A DNA stretch of 64,000 bases from Chimaeribacter coloradensis (GCF_002858715.1 NZ_PJZH01000001.1:62001-126000), one strand, 5' to 3'; counted from the stretch's first letter, positions 39,516-49,783 are shown. A program made the numbers and translations. Notes: a model not told the origin generated them from the sequence alone.

Positions 39516-39559
39516 GCGCTGAATCTGAATAGCAATTGATGCCGCAAATGTTAACTTCC

Positions 39560-39577
39560 GCAGAATAGTTATGCAAT
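39560..39577. promoter_or_regulatory. Candidate ARG box upstream of artP
   Basis: AGAATAGTTATGCA (39562-39575) matches the ArgR half-site pair at 8 of 10 positions, about 50 bases before the artP start. It is weaker than the artJ box. Confidence 0.45.
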
Positions 39578-39780
39578 CATTGTGCGTTAAAATTTATTTA
39601 TCACCCCGGAAGCCGGGGAGAGGCAGCACAAGATGCGGCCTTGTCTGAGACCCGGGGGCATTTGTCGCCCTGCGACCATGCGGGATAGAGAAATTGCTTG
39701 TTTTGTGCGAAATGTGAGCGCCATTTGGCGATGCCGCGCAAAATCAACCAATTACCCGCAAAGCAGGCAGGGCGCAGGCT

Positions 39781-40368
39781 TCAGCGGTTCTCCAGCACCT
39801 GGCGCAGGGTGCCGCTGGAGGCAAATTCCCACGGCCCCAGGTAGCGGATGTCATCCACCACCCAGCACTGCCCCTCGCGCACCATCAGGATCTCATCCTG
39901 CCACTGAGTCGCGGTGTCGCTGCCCGGTTTCTGGTTAATCAGGTTAACGCGCAGCGGGATGTTGCGGGCATCGCGGTTCGGGATGGTGGAGGCGGTCGCG
40001 ACAGCGGCATTGGTCGGGCCGTCAAACAGGCTGGAGAAGAGATCGCCGTCGGCGTAGCCGGTGTTTTCATTCGGCGTGGCGGCCACATCCACTCGTTTGC
40101 CCTGGCCGGCCTCCCGCAGCGCGGTGTAGAGCGCATCGCTCAGGTAGGGGCGGTAAGTTGCCAGCGTGGAGGCCGCCGGGATGCCGTTGCTGCGCTGCTG
40201 AATGCGGGTTTCATAGAATTTCTGGGCCACCGTGTCCGGGCCGCCTTCCACGCAGGCGGTGGCGTGGCTGCCGTTGTCCTGCGGCGCGAAAGCGGGTTCA
40301 ACCGGGGTGGTGCAGGCGCTCAGTAACAGGGCCAGCGGCAACACTGCTGCGATTACGTTATTTTTCAT
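39781..40368 (-). CDS. ybjP: Lipoprotein YbjP
   Basis: 195 residues. An outer-membrane lipoprotein candidate: signal sequence MKNNVIAAVLPLALL with lipobox LLSAC and lipidated Cys19. The mature part matches the DUF3828-type YbjP family (TVAQKFYETRIQ, QCWVVDDIRYLGPWEFA). The function is unknown. Two cysteines remain in the mature domain and may pair. The place next to artP and ybjQ is conserved in E. coli. Confidence 0.88.
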   Translation of the reverse strand: MKNNVIAAVLPLALLLSACTTPVEPAFAPQDNGSHATACVEGGPDTVAQKFYETRIQQRSNGIPAASTLATYRPYLSDALYTALREAGQGKRVDVAATPNENTGYADGDLFSSLFDGPTNAAVATASTIPNRDARNIPLRVNLINQKPGSDTATQWQDEILMVREGQCWVVDDIRYLGPWEFASSGTLRQVLENR

Positions 40369-40494
40369 CTCATTACCTTATTGAACGTTTCTGCCATGAA
40401 CTCTTTAGCTTAGTATAAATAGGATTTTCACCGCTGCATGGTTTCTGGCCGTCGTGCCGGGCACCTGCCGCTTCCCCTGCTTAAGGAGTGCATG

Positions 40495-40824
40495 ATGCAA
40501 TTCTCAACCACCCCCTCGCTTGAAGGCTTTACCATCACTGAATACAGCGGCGTCGTGACCGGCGAGGCGATTCTGGGCGCCAATATCTTCCGGGATTTTT
40601 TTGCCGGTGTGCGGGACATCGTGGGCGGCCGCTCCGGTGCATACGAGAAAGAGCTGCGCAAGGCACGCCAGATCGCCTTCCGTGAGCTGGAGCAGCAGGC
40701 GAAAGAGCTGGGGGCCAATGCCGTGGTCGGCATCGACATCGACTACGAAACCGTGGGCAAAGACAGCAGCATGTTAATGGTGAGCGTGACCGGCACGGCG
40801 GTGAAGGTGGCGCGCGGCGCGTGA
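40495..40824 (+). CDS. ybjQ: YbjQ family (UPF0145) protein
   Basis: 109 residues (E. coli 107), a small cytoplasmic protein of unknown biochemical role that forms pentamers in known structures of the family. Conserved blocks: [41 protein letters not shown] and [17 protein letters not shown]. Two adjacent ATGs occur; AAGGAG is six bases before the second (40495), which I chose. The stop overlaps the amiD start (TGATG). Confidence 0.92.
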   Translation: MQFSTTPSLEGFTITEYSGVVTGEAILGANIFRDFFAGVRDIVGGRSGAYEKELRKARQIAFRELEQQAKELGANAVVGIDIDYETVGKDSSMLMVSVTGTAVKVARGA

Positions 40825-41660
40825 TGCGGCGCTGGCTGTGTCTGCTGCCGCTGCTCTGGCTGGCCGCCTGCCAACAGCCGGTGCCGCCCGGCCCGGCCGC
40901 TGACGGCGCGCTGTGGCTGGAGCGCTCCGCCCCGGCGCGCGGGGCGGATCAGCGCGTCCGGTTTCTGGTGATCCACTACACCGCCGGGGATTTCCCCACC
41001 GCGCTGGCGACCCTGACCGAGGAGCACGTCAGCGCCCACTACCTGATCCCGGCCTCGCCGCCGCAGCGTGGCGGCAAGCCGGTGGTCTGGCAGCTGGTGC
41101 CGGAACAGGCGCGTGCCTGGCACGCCGGGGCCAGTGGCTGGGGCGACCGTACCAACCTGAATGACACCTCCATCGGCATTGAGCTGGAGAACCCCGGCTT
41201 CGAGCCGCGGCTGCTGGGGCAGCGCTGGTTCCGCTTTCCGCCTGCGCAGATTGCGGCGCTGTCGGTGCTGGCGGGGCAGATTGTGCAGCGCTACGGGATC
41301 GCCCCGCAGAATGTGGTGGGCCATGCGGACATCGCGCCGCAGCGCAAACAGGACCCCGGCCCCCTGTTCCCCTGGCAGGCGCTGGCGGCTGAGGGCATCG
41401 GTGCCTGGCCGGAAGCGGCGCGCGTGGCCGCTTTTTTACAGGGGCGGCCGCCGCAGCAGCCGGTGCCCACAGCGCGCCTGCTGGCGTTGCTGGCGGCGTA
41501 CGGTTACCCGGTGACGGAAGGGATGGACAGCGAGGCGCAGCGGCGGGTGATTGCCGCGTTCCAGATGCATTTCCGCCCGGCTGACTATCGCGGGCTGCCG
41601 GATGCGGAGAGTGAGGCGATTGCCCGGGCGCTGCTGGCGCAGTACCCGCCCGGGCGATAA
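40824..41660 (+). CDS. amiD: N-acetylmuramoyl-L-alanine amidase AmiD
   Basis: 278 residues (E. coli AmiD 276). A zinc amidase anchored in the outer membrane as a lipoprotein, cleaving the MurNAc-L-Ala bond of peptidoglycan and anhydro-muropeptides. A signal peptide with lipobox LAAC (Cys15) is visible. The amidase_2 domain has zinc ligands in FLVIHYTAGDF and GHADIAPQRKQDPGP, and a C-terminal peptidoglycan-binding helix domain follows (LLALLAAYGYPV...VIAAFQMHF). A GTG one codon earlier is also possible. It is coupled to ybjQ by a TGATG overlap. Confidence 0.93.
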   Translation: MRRWLCLLPLLWLAACQQPVPPGPAADGALWLERSAPARGADQRVRFLVIHYTAGDFPTALATLTEEHVSAHYLIPASPPQRGGKPVVWQLVPEQARAWHAGASGWGDRTNLNDTSIGIELENPGFEPRLLGQRWFRFPPAQIAALSVLAGQIVQRYGIAPQNVVGHADIAPQRKQDPGPLFPWQALAAEGIGAWPEAARVAAFLQGRPPQQPVPTARLLALLAAYGYPVTEGMDSEAQRRVIAAFQMHFRPADYRGLPDAESEAIARALLAQYPPGR

Positions 41661-41666
41661 TCAGCG

Positions 41667-42689
41667 CTATTTGCCGGAGGCCTGCAGGCCGCAGAGTTTG
41701 CCGTGCTCGCGCAGCCAGTTGGCGGTGCGCAGGATGCCCTCATCCAGCGACACCAGCGGGCGGTAGCCCAGCTCCTCCTGGGCGCGGCGGGTGTCCAGCG
41801 TCAGGTCAAAGTTGAGCTTGGCGACGCTGTAGTGGGTCAGCGCCGGCTCTTTATGGTTACCGGCGCTCAGCCGCTCCATGCCGCGCGCCAACATATCCAG
41901 CAGGGTGTAGGGCACCGAACGGATTTTGCACGGCATCCCCAGGCAGCCCATCAGGTGCTGCACGATGGTACGCAGCGGGCGCGGCTGCTGGTTGGTGATG
42001 TTGTAGGCGCGGCCGGACAGCGTGCTGCTGTTTTCCGTGGCCAGCCACATCGCATGCACCACATTCTCCACGTAGGTCATGTCCACCAGCGCATCGCCGC
42101 CGCGCGGCAGCAGCAGCGAGCCGTGGCGGATCATCTGCAACAGGCGCGGCAGCAGCACGTTGTCGTGCGCGCCGAACATCCCCTGCGGCCGCAGGATGGT
42201 GAAATGGGTCTGCGGGTTGGCCTGCGCCAGATGCTGGATCACCTCTTCGGCGGCCGCCTTGCTGCGCGCAAAGGCATTGGCAAAGCGCTGCGGGCGGAAA
42301 TCCTCCCCAATGTCGCGGTGGTGATGGAAATCAAAATAGATCGCCGGCGTGGAGATGTGCACGAAGTTACGCACGCCATAGGCCGCGGCCCACTCGCCCA
42401 GGCGGCGGGTCGCCCGCACATTCGCCAGCTCAAACGCCTCTTCCGCCCCCCAGGGGGCGGAGAAGCCGGAGCAGTGCCACAGCGTGTCGACCTCGGTCAG
42501 CATCGCCCGTGCCTGGGAAGAGACCAGGTTGTTCATGTCTGCCGGAATAAATTGCGCGCCGCGTTTTGCCAGCAGGGCACCAATCGCCGCATGGCTGCCC
42601 GCCGCCCGCACCGGAAGCCCCTGCCGCAACAGGAACTCCACCGCATTTCTGCCCAGACCGCTGGTCGCCCCGGTTACCAAAAACGTCAT
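41667..42689 (-). CDS. ybjS: NAD(P)-dependent epimerase/dehydratase family protein YbjS
   Basis: 340 residues (E. coli 337), an extended SDR. Rossmann motif [16 protein letters not shown] at the start; active-site region [15 protein letters not shown] and [12 protein letters not shown]. The catalytic Tyr of the YxxxK motif appears replaced (ARSKAAAEE), as in E. coli YbjS, so activity is uncertain. A longer frame exists upstream, but ATG 42689 directly begins the Rossmann strand. E. coli has a second related gene, ybjT, next to it, which is absent here. Confidence 0.88.
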   Translation of the reverse strand: MTFLVTGATSGLGRNAVEFLLRQGLPVRAAGSHAAIGALLAKRGAQFIPADMNNLVSSQARAMLTEVDTLWHCSGFSAPWGAEEAFELANVRATRRLGEWAAAYGVRNFVHISTPAIYFDFHHHRDIGEDFRPQRFANAFARSKAAAEEVIQHLAQANPQTHFTILRPQGMFGAHDNVLLPRLLQMIRHGSLLLPRGGDALVDMTYVENVVHAMWLATENSSTLSGRAYNITNQQPRPLRTIVQHLMGCLGMPCKIRSVPYTLLDMLARGMERLSAGNHKEPALTHYSVAKLNFDLTLDTRRAQEELGYRPLVSLDEGILRTANWLREHGKLCGLQASGK

Positions 42690-42940
42690 AAATAAACATC
42701 CCACCAAACCCGTTATGCGCGGGACGCCTGTCCTCACAGCAAAGAGGGTGCCATTCTTTCTGGAAAATGTGCGGCAGGCAATCCCAATAGCGGGGCGCCG
42801 TGATGAAAGGCGCGCAACCGGCTGAAAAGTAAGCCGCGCCATCCCCTGTTATCAGCGAAAAAAGGGAAAGACCCTGCCTGTTATGGGAGGTGAGTATAGC
42901 AAAAGGGGGAAAAGCCGCCGCCGGGGGCAGCGGCAACCGG

Positions 42941-43954
42941 TCAGGCGTGTTCTGCCAGGAAGGTTTTAAAGAAGGCCACGACCTGCGCAAGCTGTTCGCG
43001 CGTAACATCCAGGTGGGTGATCAGCCGCGTCACCGGCCCGGCGTTGAGCAGCACCCCGCGCCCGCGCATCCAGGGGCCGAGTGCGGCGGCGCGGGCGGCG
43101 TTCAGCTGGATAAACAGAATGTTGGTCTGCGCGCCCGGTGCGACAATCTCCACCCCCAGATCGCGCAGCTGCTGCTCAAGCCAGCGCGCGTTGTCGTGGT
43201 CTTCCTGCAACCGCGCCACGTGGTGTTCCATCGCGTAGCTGCCTGCCGCCGCCATGATGCCGACCTGGCGCATCCCGCCGCCGGTCATTTTGCGCCAGCG
43301 GCGGGCGCGGGCGATGTACTCCGCCGGGCCGCAGAGCAGGGAGCCCATCGGCGCGCCCAGCCCTTTCGACAGGCAAAGGGTAAAGCTGTCGCAGTAGCGG
43401 GTGATCGCCTCCAGCTCCACGCCCAGCGCCACCGCGGCGTTCATGATGCGTGCGCCGTCGATGTGCAGCGCCAGCCCGCGTTCCCGCGTCAGTTGCCACG
43501 CCTGTTGCAGATAGTCCAGCGGCAGCACCTTGCCGTTGTGGGTGTTTTCCAGGCTCAGCAGCCGGGTCGGGGCGAAGTGGATGTCATCCGGCTTGATTGC
43601 GGCGATCACCTTGTCGAGCGGCAGGGTGCCGTCATCGGCGGCGTCGATCGGCTGCGGCTGGATGCTGCCGAGCACCGCCGCGCCGCCCGCCTCATAGAGG
43701 TAGTTGTGCGCCTTCTGGCCCACAATGTACTCCTCGCCGCGCTGGCAGTGGCTGAGCAGTGCCACCAGGTTGGCCTGGGTGCCGGTGGGCAGGAACAGCG
43801 CCGCCGCTTTACCGGCGCGTTCAGCCACCTGCGCTTCCAGCGCATTGACGGAGGGATCATCACCATAAACGTCATCACCGACGTCAGCCTGGGCCATGAC
43901 GTGCCGCATGGCGGCAGTGGGGCGGGTTACGGTATCGCTGCGCAGATCAATCAC
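42941..43954 (-). CDS. ltaE: Low-specificity L-threonine aldolase
   Basis: About 337 residues (E. coli 333). A PLP enzyme that splits L-threonine and L-allo-threonine to glycine and acetaldehyde. The PLP lysine is in LCLSKGLGAP; LRSDTVTRPT, PTGTQANL and LENTHNGKVLP are hallmark strings. Both usable starts are GTG: 43954 gives the family N-terminus (V-IDLRSDT) with AAGGA at good spacing, 43960 lies too close to it. Leftward transcription, 146 bases from poxB. Confidence 0.93.
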   Translation of the reverse strand: MIDLRSDTVTRPTAAMRHVMAQADVGDDVYGDDPSVNALEAQVAERAGKAAALFLPTGTQANLVALLSHCQRGEEYIVGQKAHNYLYEAGGAAVLGSIQPQPIDAADDGTLPLDKVIAAIKPDDIHFAPTRLLSLENTHNGKVLPLDYLQQAWQLTRERGLALHIDGARIMNAAVALGVELEAITRYCDSFTLCLSKGLGAPMGSLLCGPAEYIARARRWRKMTGGGMRQVGIMAAAGSYAMEHHVARLQEDHDNARWLEQQLRDLGVEIVAPGAQTNILFIQLNAARAAALGPWMRGRGVLLNAGPVTRLITHLDVTREQLAQVVAFFKTFLAEHA

Positions 43955-44106
43955 ACTCACTTTCCTTCTTAAAGGAGGGCAAACGGACGCGCCCGGCCTG
44001 AAGGCACGGGCGTGCGGAAGCCCCCATCATAACCAGAATGGCGCAGCAACACCGAGGAAAAAACCGGGAAGAAAAGGACAGGGCCGCGCGCCCTGTCCGG
44101 AAAGAC

Positions 44107-45828
44107 TCAGCGGAGCAGGTTCTCTTTCGCCAGTTCCATCACCTCATCACCGCGGCCGTTGATGATCGCCCGCAGCATGTAGAGGCTGAAGCCTTTGGCC
44201 TGCTCAAACTTGATCGCCGGCGGCATCGCCAGCTCCTGCGTGGCGGTGATGACGTCGAGCAGCACCGGGCCGGGGTGGGCCAGCGCCTCTTCAATGGCGG
44301 CGTCGAGTTTCGTGGCGTCCGTGACGCGGATGCCCTTCACCCCGCACGCCTGCGCGATGCCGGCGAAATCCGGGTTCTCCAGCTCGGTGCCGTCCGTAAG
44401 GTAGCCGCCGGCCTTCATCTCCATCGCCACAAAGCCCAGCGAGCTGTTATTGAACACTACCACTTTCACCGGCAACTTCTTCTGCGCCAGCGTCAGGAAA
44501 TCGCCCATCAGCATGGCGAAACCGCCGTCACCGCACAGCGCGATCACCTGCTTCTCCGGGGCGGTGGCCTGCGCGCCGATCGCCTGCGGCATGGCGTTGG
44601 CCATGGAGCCGTGGTTAAACGAGCCGAGCAGGCGGCGTTTGCCGTTCATCTGCAAATAGCGCGCTGCCCACACCGTCGGGGTGCCGACGTCGCAGGTGAA
44701 AATGGCGTCTTCCGTGGCGTGGCGGCTGAGCTGCTGGGTCAGGTATTGCGGGTGGATCGGCTTGCCGGGGGTCGGCACCGCCAGCGCATCCAGATCTTTG
44801 CGCGCGCTCCGGTAGTGCGCCAGCGCCTTGTCGAGGAAGCGGCGATCCTCTTTCACCGTCAGCTTCGGCAGCAGCGCGGTCAGGGTGGTGTGGATGTCGC
44901 CCATCAGCGCCAGGTCAACGCTGCAATGCGCCCCGATGCTGCCGGGGTTGATGTCGATCTGGATAATGGTGGCGTCGGTGGGGTAGAAGGCGCGGTAGGG
45001 GAACTGGGTGCCGAGCAGCACCACGGTGTCGGCGTTCATCATCGCCTGATAGCCGGACGAGAAGCCGATAAGCCCGGTCATGCCGACGTCGTAGGGGTTG
45101 TCCCACTCCAGGTGCTCTTTGCCGCGCATGGCGTGGACAATCGGCGCTTTCAGGGTTTCTGCCAGCTGCACCACCTCGTCATGGGCCCCGGCACAGCCGC
45201 TGCCGCACATCAGGGTAATATTTTTCGAGCGGTTCAGCACTTCCGCCAGCGTTTCCAGCTCGGTAATGTTCGGCAGCATCAGCGGCACCTGCGGGGCATT
45301 CCATGCCATGCGCGCCTCTTCCGGGGCCGGTTTCAGCGCCACGTCGCCCGGCAACACAATCACCGACACGCCGCGGTTGAGGATCGCCTTGCGCATCGCG
45401 ATCTCCAGCACCTGCGGCAACTGCTCCGGGTTGCTGACCAGCTCGCAGTAATGGCTGCATTCGCGGAACAGCTCGGTGGGGTGGGTCTCCTGGAAATAGC
45501 CGCTGCCGATCTCGCTGGAGGGGATATGCGCGGCAATCGCCAGCACCGGCGCGTGGCTGCGCTGGCAGTCATACAAGCCGTTGATCAGGTGAAGGTTGCC
45601 AGGCCCGCAGGAGCCGGCACACACCGCCAGCTCGCCGGTAAGCTGCGCCTCCGCCCCGGCAGCAAAGGCGGCCACCTCTTCATGGCGGGTGCCGATCCAC
45701 TCGATGGTTTCCATGCGGTTAAGGCTGTCGTTCAGCCCGTTCAGGGAGTCGCCGGTCACGCCCCAGATACGTTTTACGCCCGCTTTTTCCAGTGTTTTTG
45801 CCAGTAAACCGGCCACAGTCTGTTTCAT
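44107..45828 (-). CDS. poxB: Pyruvate dehydrogenase (quinone) / pyruvate oxidase
   Basis: 573 residues (E. coli 572). A peripheral membrane flavoenzyme that oxidises pyruvate to acetate and CO2 and feeds electrons to ubiquinone, mostly in stationary phase. Three TPP-enzyme domains: N-terminal Pyr domain, central FAD domain, C-terminal PP domain with the metal/TPP motif [17 protein letters not shown]....VVVFNN. The C-terminal amphipathic tail that binds lipid ([24 protein letters not shown]) is kept. GGGGGAA precedes the ATG. hcp-hcr, its E. coli neighbours, are absent. Confidence 0.95.
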   Translation of the reverse strand: MKQTVAGLLAKTLEKAGVKRIWGVTGDSLNGLNDSLNRMETIEWIGTRHEEVAAFAAGAEAQLTGELAVCAGSCGPGNLHLINGLYDCQRSHAPVLAIAAHIPSSEIGSGYFQETHPTELFRECSHYCELVSNPEQLPQVLEIAMRKAILNRGVSVIVLPGDVALKPAPEEARMAWNAPQVPLMLPNITELETLAEVLNRSKNITLMCGSGCAGAHDEVVQLAETLKAPIVHAMRGKEHLEWDNPYDVGMTGLIGFSSGYQAMMNADTVVLLGTQFPYRAFYPTDATIIQIDINPGSIGAHCSVDLALMGDIHTTLTALLPKLTVKEDRRFLDKALAHYRSARKDLDALAVPTPGKPIHPQYLTQQLSRHATEDAIFTCDVGTPTVWAARYLQMNGKRRLLGSFNHGSMANAMPQAIGAQATAPEKQVIALCGDGGFAMLMGDFLTLAQKKLPVKVVVFNNSSLGFVAMEMKAGGYLTDGTELENPDFAGIAQACGVKGIRVTDATKLDAAIEEALAHPGPVLLDVITATQELAMPPAIKFEQAKGFSLYMLRAIINGRGDEVMELAKENLLR

Positions 45829-45944
45829 CGCTTTCCCCCAATGTCCAAGATGATGGCGTGGATCTGCTAAATGAGATCCCTTTCACGTTTTTTCTGCACA
45901 GCTAAGCATAGTCGATGGGCAGCAACGTGCCGGGGGAGGGACGC

Positions 45945-45966
45945 GCGGCAGGCGGGTGCCTGCCGC
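45945..45966. terminator. Strong hairpin after lysO
   Basis: GCGGCAGGC/GCCTGCCGC forms a 9-bp perfect stem with a 4-base loop, 15 bases beyond the lysO stop on the minus strand. No T-run follows in the lysO direction, so it is a 3'-end protecting hairpin or part of a factor-dependent terminator. Confidence 0.45.
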
Positions 45967-45981
45967 AAAACAGAGGAATCG

Positions 45982-46881
45982 CTAGTGGGAGAAGAAAGCC
46001 ATCAGCACCGGGGCGATCAGGCTCAGCAGGAAGCCGTGCACAATTGCCGGCGGCACCATGTCCAGCCCGCCGCTGCGTTGCAGCACCGGCAGGGTGAAGT
46101 CCATCGAGGTCGCCCCGCAGAGGCCGAGTGCTGAGGAGCGGCTGCGGCGCACCAGCGTCGGGATCAGCATAATGGCGCACAGCTCGCGCGCCAGATCGTT
46201 AAAGAACGCGGCGCTGCCGATCACCGGCCCGAAGGCGTCTGTCATCACGATGCCGGAAAGGGAGTACCAGCCGTAGCCTGAGGCCATCGCCAGCCCGGTA
46301 TTCAGCGGCAGCCCCAGCAGCCAGGCGGCGGCCACGCCGCCCACCAGAGAGCTGACGGCCACCAGCGCCGCTACCAGCGTCCCGCGCCGGTTCAGCACAA
46401 TCTGGCGCAGCGTCATGCCGCTGTTGCGCAGCTGGGTGCCGACCAGCGCCAGCAGCAGGATCAGCGCATATTCGCTGCCCTGCGTTGCATAGGTCAGCCA
46501 CGGCCAGCCGCTCAGCCCCAGCAGGAAGCCGAGCAACACCACGCCGCACAGCGTCAGCGACTCCAGCGCCATGCGCAGCCGCGACGGCAGCGCCTCCTGC
46601 CGGTGGTGGCTCGCCCAGGGCAGCCGCCGTTCCAGCAGGGCCAGCGCCAGCAGGTTGAGCAGCAGAATGCAGAGGAACATCACCCCGGCATACTGGAAAA
46701 TCAGCCGCAGATTAGTGCTGAGGTTATCCATAAATGCCAGGCTGATGCCCATCAGGAAAAGGATGATATAGACCATCCCGCCGAGCAGCCGGTTAACGGC
46801 GTGCAGCAGCGGACGGGCGCGCAGGGGGATCAGGTAACCGGCAATCAGCGGCACCAGAATAATGAGCAGTCCTGAGTACAT
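45982..46881 (-). CDS. lysO: L-lysine exporter LysO (YbjE)
   Basis: 299 residues, identical in length to E. coli LysO. A polytopic inner-membrane lysine exporter (DUF340) that also gives resistance to the antimetabolite thialysine. About eight to ten helices are predicted; conserved strings LILLLALVGTQLRNSGMTLRQIVLNRRG, GYGWYSLSGIV and GSAAFFNDLARE carry the charged residues important in the family. A 48-codon longer frame exists, but ATG 46881 gives the known N-terminus. Divergent from ybjD. Confidence 0.94.
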   Translation of the reverse strand: MYSGLLIILVPLIAGYLIPLRARPLLHAVNRLLGGMVYIILFLMGISLAFMDNLSTNLRLIFQYAGVMFLCILLLNLLALALLERRLPWASHHRQEALPSRLRMALESLTLCGVVLLGFLLGLSGWPWLTYATQGSEYALILLLALVGTQLRNSGMTLRQIVLNRRGTLVAALVAVSSLVGGVAAAWLLGLPLNTGLAMASGYGWYSLSGIVMTDAFGPVIGSAAFFNDLARELCAIMLIPTLVRRSRSSALGLCGATSMDFTLPVLQRSGGLDMVPPAIVHGFLLSLIAPVLMAFFSH

Positions 46882-47037
46882 AATGCGTCCATGAGAGAAA
46901 CGGGGGCGCCACACGCTACCCAATAAACGCGGGGGAGTAAAGCAGCAATCCCGGCCACACGCCGGGCGGTATCCGCTTGACCGGCTGCGGCTTTTTTGGT
47001 CATGCTCAGAGCAAAGGAGACGCACAGGAGGCGTACC

Positions 47038-48726
47038 ATGATTCTGGAGCAGATTGAGATCACCGGTTTCCGCGGCATTAACCGGCTGTCACTGCCGCTG
47101 ACCGGCGGCGCGTTGCCGGGCAGTACGCTGCTGATTGGGGAGAATGCCTGGGGCAAGTCCAGCCTGCTGGATGCGCTGACGCTGCTGCTGTCACCGGAGC
47201 CGCAGCTTTATCACTTCACCGCCGGGGATTTCCATTTCCCGGCCGGAGAGCAGGATGCCCGTGAACGTACCCTGCAGGTGGTGCTGCGCTTTGCAGAGCC
47301 GGTGGCCGGGCACTTACGCCAGCCGCGTTACCGGGCGCTGGCCGTTGCCGCTGTGCCGGGCGAAGGGGGCCGCAGCCGCATCACCTACCGGCTGGAGGGG
47401 GAGCTCACGGATGACGGCACGGTGCTGACCTGGCGCACCTTCCTTGATGCACAGGGCGACCCGCTGGCGCTGCATGACATCGACGCGCTGGCCCTGACGC
47501 TGGCACGCCTGCACCCGGTGCTGCGCCTGCGGGACGCGCGCTTTATCGGCCGTCTGCGCGGCAAACCGCTGCTGCCGGATGCACCGCCTTCCGCATCGCA
47601 ACAGGTGGCTGCCCGCCAGCTGGAGGCCCTGACGCGGCAACTGGGGCGCAGCCCGCACACCCTGAGCAATCAGGCGCTGGAGCAGGGCGTGGCGGCGATG
47701 CGCCAATTACTGGAGCACTATTTTACTGAGCAGCACCGGGCGGCCGGTGCCCTGGCGACCCGGGGCGGCGTGCCGCAGACCGAACCGAAACAGGCGTGGC
47801 ACGCGCTGGATATTCTGAACCGGGCAGGCAAGGGGCCGGGCGGGCGCAGCATCCGGCTGATTCTGCTCGGCATGTTCTCCGCCTTGTTGCAGGCGCGCGG
47901 GGCGGTGCGGCTGGCCCCGGGTGCGCGGCCGCTGCTGCTGATTGAAGACCCGGAAACCCGGCTGCACCCGATTATGCTGTCGGTAGCGTGGCAGTTGCTG
48001 AACCAATTGCAATTGCAGCGCCTGACCACCACCAACTCCGGCGAGCTGATCTCACTGACGCCGATGGAAGAGGTCACGCGGCTGGTGCGCGAGCCGGGGC
48101 GTGTGGCGGCTTACCGGCTCGGCCCGGCCGGGCTGAACCCGGCAGACAGCCGCAAGATCGCGTTCCATGTCCGCTATAATCGGCCTTCGGCGCTGTTCGC
48201 CCGCTGCTGGCTGCTGGTGGAAGGGGAGACCGAGGTCTGGATCCTGAACCAGCTGGCGCGCCAGTGCGGGTTCAATTTTGAGGCGGAAGGGATCAAGGTG
48301 ATTGAGTTTGCCCAGTGCGGCCTGCGCCCGTTGCTGAAGTTCGCCCGGCAGATGGGCATTGAGTGGCACGGCATGGTTGACGGCGATGAGGCGGGGAAAA
48401 AATATGCGGCCACCGCCCGCGACATGGCCGCGCGCGCCGGTGACCGTGAGCATGACCGGCTCACCGCCTTGCCCGCACCGGACATGGAGCATTTTCTCTA
48501 CCGCGAAGGGTTCAGCGACGTCTACCACCGGGTGGCGGGGCTGCCGGACAAGGTGCCGATGCCGGTGCGGCGCATCATTCATAAGGCGATTCAGCGCAGC
48601 TCCAAGCCCGATCTGGCGATCGAGGTGGCGCTGGCCGCCGGGCAGCGCGGGCCGGAGGCGATGCCGCCGCTGTTGCGGCAGATGTTCGCCCGCGTGGTAT
48701 GGCTGGCGCGCGGCCATGCTGATTAG
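47038..48726 (+). CDS. ybjD: OLD-family ATPase/TOPRIM protein YbjD
   Basis: 562 residues (E. coli YbjD 552). An SMC/RecF-like ATPase domain (Walker A GENAWGKSSLLDAL near residue 35; later LLLIEDPETRLHP as Walker B) is followed by a TOPRIM domain (LLVEGETEVWILNQLA, VIEFAQCG, MVDGDEAGKKYA), the arrangement of OLD (overcoming lysogenisation defect) nucleases. It is predicted to act on DNA; its cellular role is not established. AGGAGG precedes the ATG by six bases. It is divergent from lysO, across 156 bases. Confidence 0.9.
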   Translation: MILEQIEITGFRGINRLSLPLTGGALPGSTLLIGENAWGKSSLLDALTLLLSPEPQLYHFTAGDFHFPAGEQDARERTLQVVLRFAEPVAGHLRQPRYRALAVAAVPGEGGRSRITYRLEGELTDDGTVLTWRTFLDAQGDPLALHDIDALALTLARLHPVLRLRDARFIGRLRGKPLLPDAPPSASQQVAARQLEALTRQLGRSPHTLSNQALEQGVAAMRQLLEHYFTEQHRAAGALATRGGVPQTEPKQAWHALDILNRAGKGPGGRSIRLILLGMFSALLQARGAVRLAPGARPLLLIEDPETRLHPIMLSVAWQLLNQLQLQRLTTTNSGELISLTPMEEVTRLVREPGRVAAYRLGPAGLNPADSRKIAFHVRYNRPSALFARCWLLVEGETEVWILNQLARQCGFNFEAEGIKVIEFAQCGLRPLLKFARQMGIEWHGMVDGDEAGKKYAATARDMAARAGDREHDRLTALPAPDMEHFLYREGFSDVYHRVAGLPDKVPMPVRRIIHKAIQRSSKPDLAIEVALAAGQRGPEAMPPLLRQMFARVVWLARGHAD

Positions 48727-48803
48727 CGGTAACAGACAGGTTATTAAGCGGAAATAAAAAGGTTAAGAAGTGACCTTGAAAGCGGAGCGGGCGGCCCCAT
48801 CTA

Positions 48804-48832
48804 TAAAAATGCCAGTCGGGGGTGACTGGCAT
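48804..48832 (-). terminator. Rho-independent terminator of cspD
   Basis: ATGCCAGTC/GACTGGCAT (48809-48817/48824-48832), followed on the minus strand by TTTTT, 26 bases after the cspD stop. Confidence 0.85.
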
Positions 48833-48858
48833 TTGAAGGATTCAAACCTTGCAGGTGC

Positions 48859-49080
48859 TCAGGCAAGCGCTTCGCTGACCTGGGGTATGATGAGGCTCGC
48901 ATGGTTACCTTTCGGCCCCTGATGGACATCGAAACTGACCTGTTGACCCGCCTTCAGCGTTCGATAACCCTCCATCTGGATAGTGGAATAGTGAGCAAAG
49001 ATATCTTCGCCGCCATTTTGCGGGCAGATAAAACCGAAGCCCTTGGCATTATTGAACCATTTGACTGTACCCGTCTCCAT
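48859..49080 (-). CDS. cspD: Cold-shock-like protein CspD
   Basis: 73 residues (E. coli 74). A single OB-fold cold-shock domain with RNP1 KGFGFI and RNP2-like DIFAHY motifs. CspD is not cold induced; it binds single-stranded DNA and blocks replication in starved or slow-growing cells, and is toxic when overproduced. The C-terminus ends PQVSEALA. It is divergent from clpS; in E. coli macAB precede cspD, but here ybjD is adjacent. Confidence 0.95.
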   Translation of the reverse strand: METGTVKWFNNAKGFGFICPQNGGEDIFAHYSTIQMEGYRTLKAGQQVSFDVHQGPKGNHASLIIPQVSEALA

Positions 49081-49436
49081 GCTTCTACATCCCTCGCGTG
49101 TTTATTCTGTAGGTAGGTGAGGTAAGATTTTTTTGCGAGTGAAGGCTGATTGATTAAAACTCCATCAGCTCACGATTTTACACTCTAGAGGAATCGCGAG
49201 GCACGTCAAGGGAACGGCTTTTGCTCAGCCTGACCAGTTGTTTAAAGTTTGAAGCAGGTAACGCTATTCGCTTTGCACGGCTAAAATTTATACGCGCCGG
49301 CAGCGGCCCGGCCCCTTTCACAGGGCGGCACCCGGCGGCCGGAGATGGTAAAATAGGGGTTAAAGCGTGTACGCTGTACAGAGAGCGCCCGCGTTGGGAC
49401 GGGCATTCAGACCAGACAATTGAAGACGGGCAAGCA
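49081..49436. other. cspD-clpS divergent intergenic region
   Basis: 356 bases without a convincing gene. It must hold the cspD and clpS-clpA promoters. Visible elements are AT-rich sequence just left of 49200 and a stretch TTCGCTTTGC....AAAATTTATACG (about 49265-49292) that resembles one upstream of yghA. The in-frame extension of clpS through this region lacks family similarity. Confidence 0.5.
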
Positions 49437-49757
49437 ATGGGCAATAATCAGGATTGGCTAAATTTTGAACACTTAATCCAGGATCAGCAGTTGGATGCGG
49501 TAAAACCGCCATCTATGTATAAAGTTATACTTAACAACGACGATTACACACCAATGGAATTTGTGATTGACGTTCTTCAAAAGTTCTTTTCTTATGATAT
49601 TGAACGTGCAACGCAACTGATGCTCACGGTGCACTATAAAGGAAAAGCCATCTGCGGCGTCTTCACCGCCGAGGTAGCTGAGACCAAGGTCGCGCACGTG
49701 AACCGCTACGCGAGGGAGAACGAGCATCCGTTGCTTTGTACGCTGGAAAAAGCCTGA
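49437..49757 (+). CDS. clpS: ATP-dependent Clp protease adaptor ClpS
   Basis: 106 residues, the E. coli length. ClpS recognises N-degron substrates (Leu, Phe, Tyr or Trp at the N-terminus) and hands them to ClpA. A disordered N-terminal tail of about 25 residues precedes the folded domain; the binding-pocket motif [12 protein letters not shown] and [19 protein letters not shown] are conserved. The frame is open 72 codons further upstream, but ATG 49437 matches the family. It sits 26 bases before clpA. Confidence 0.96.
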   Translation: MGNNQDWLNFEHLIQDQQLDAVKPPSMYKVILNNDDYTPMEFVIDVLQKFFSYDIERATQLMLTVHYKGKAICGVFTAEVAETKVAHVNRYARENEHPLLCTLEKA

Positions 49758-49783
49758 AAAGGCAATCTATTGGGGAGGTGCTT

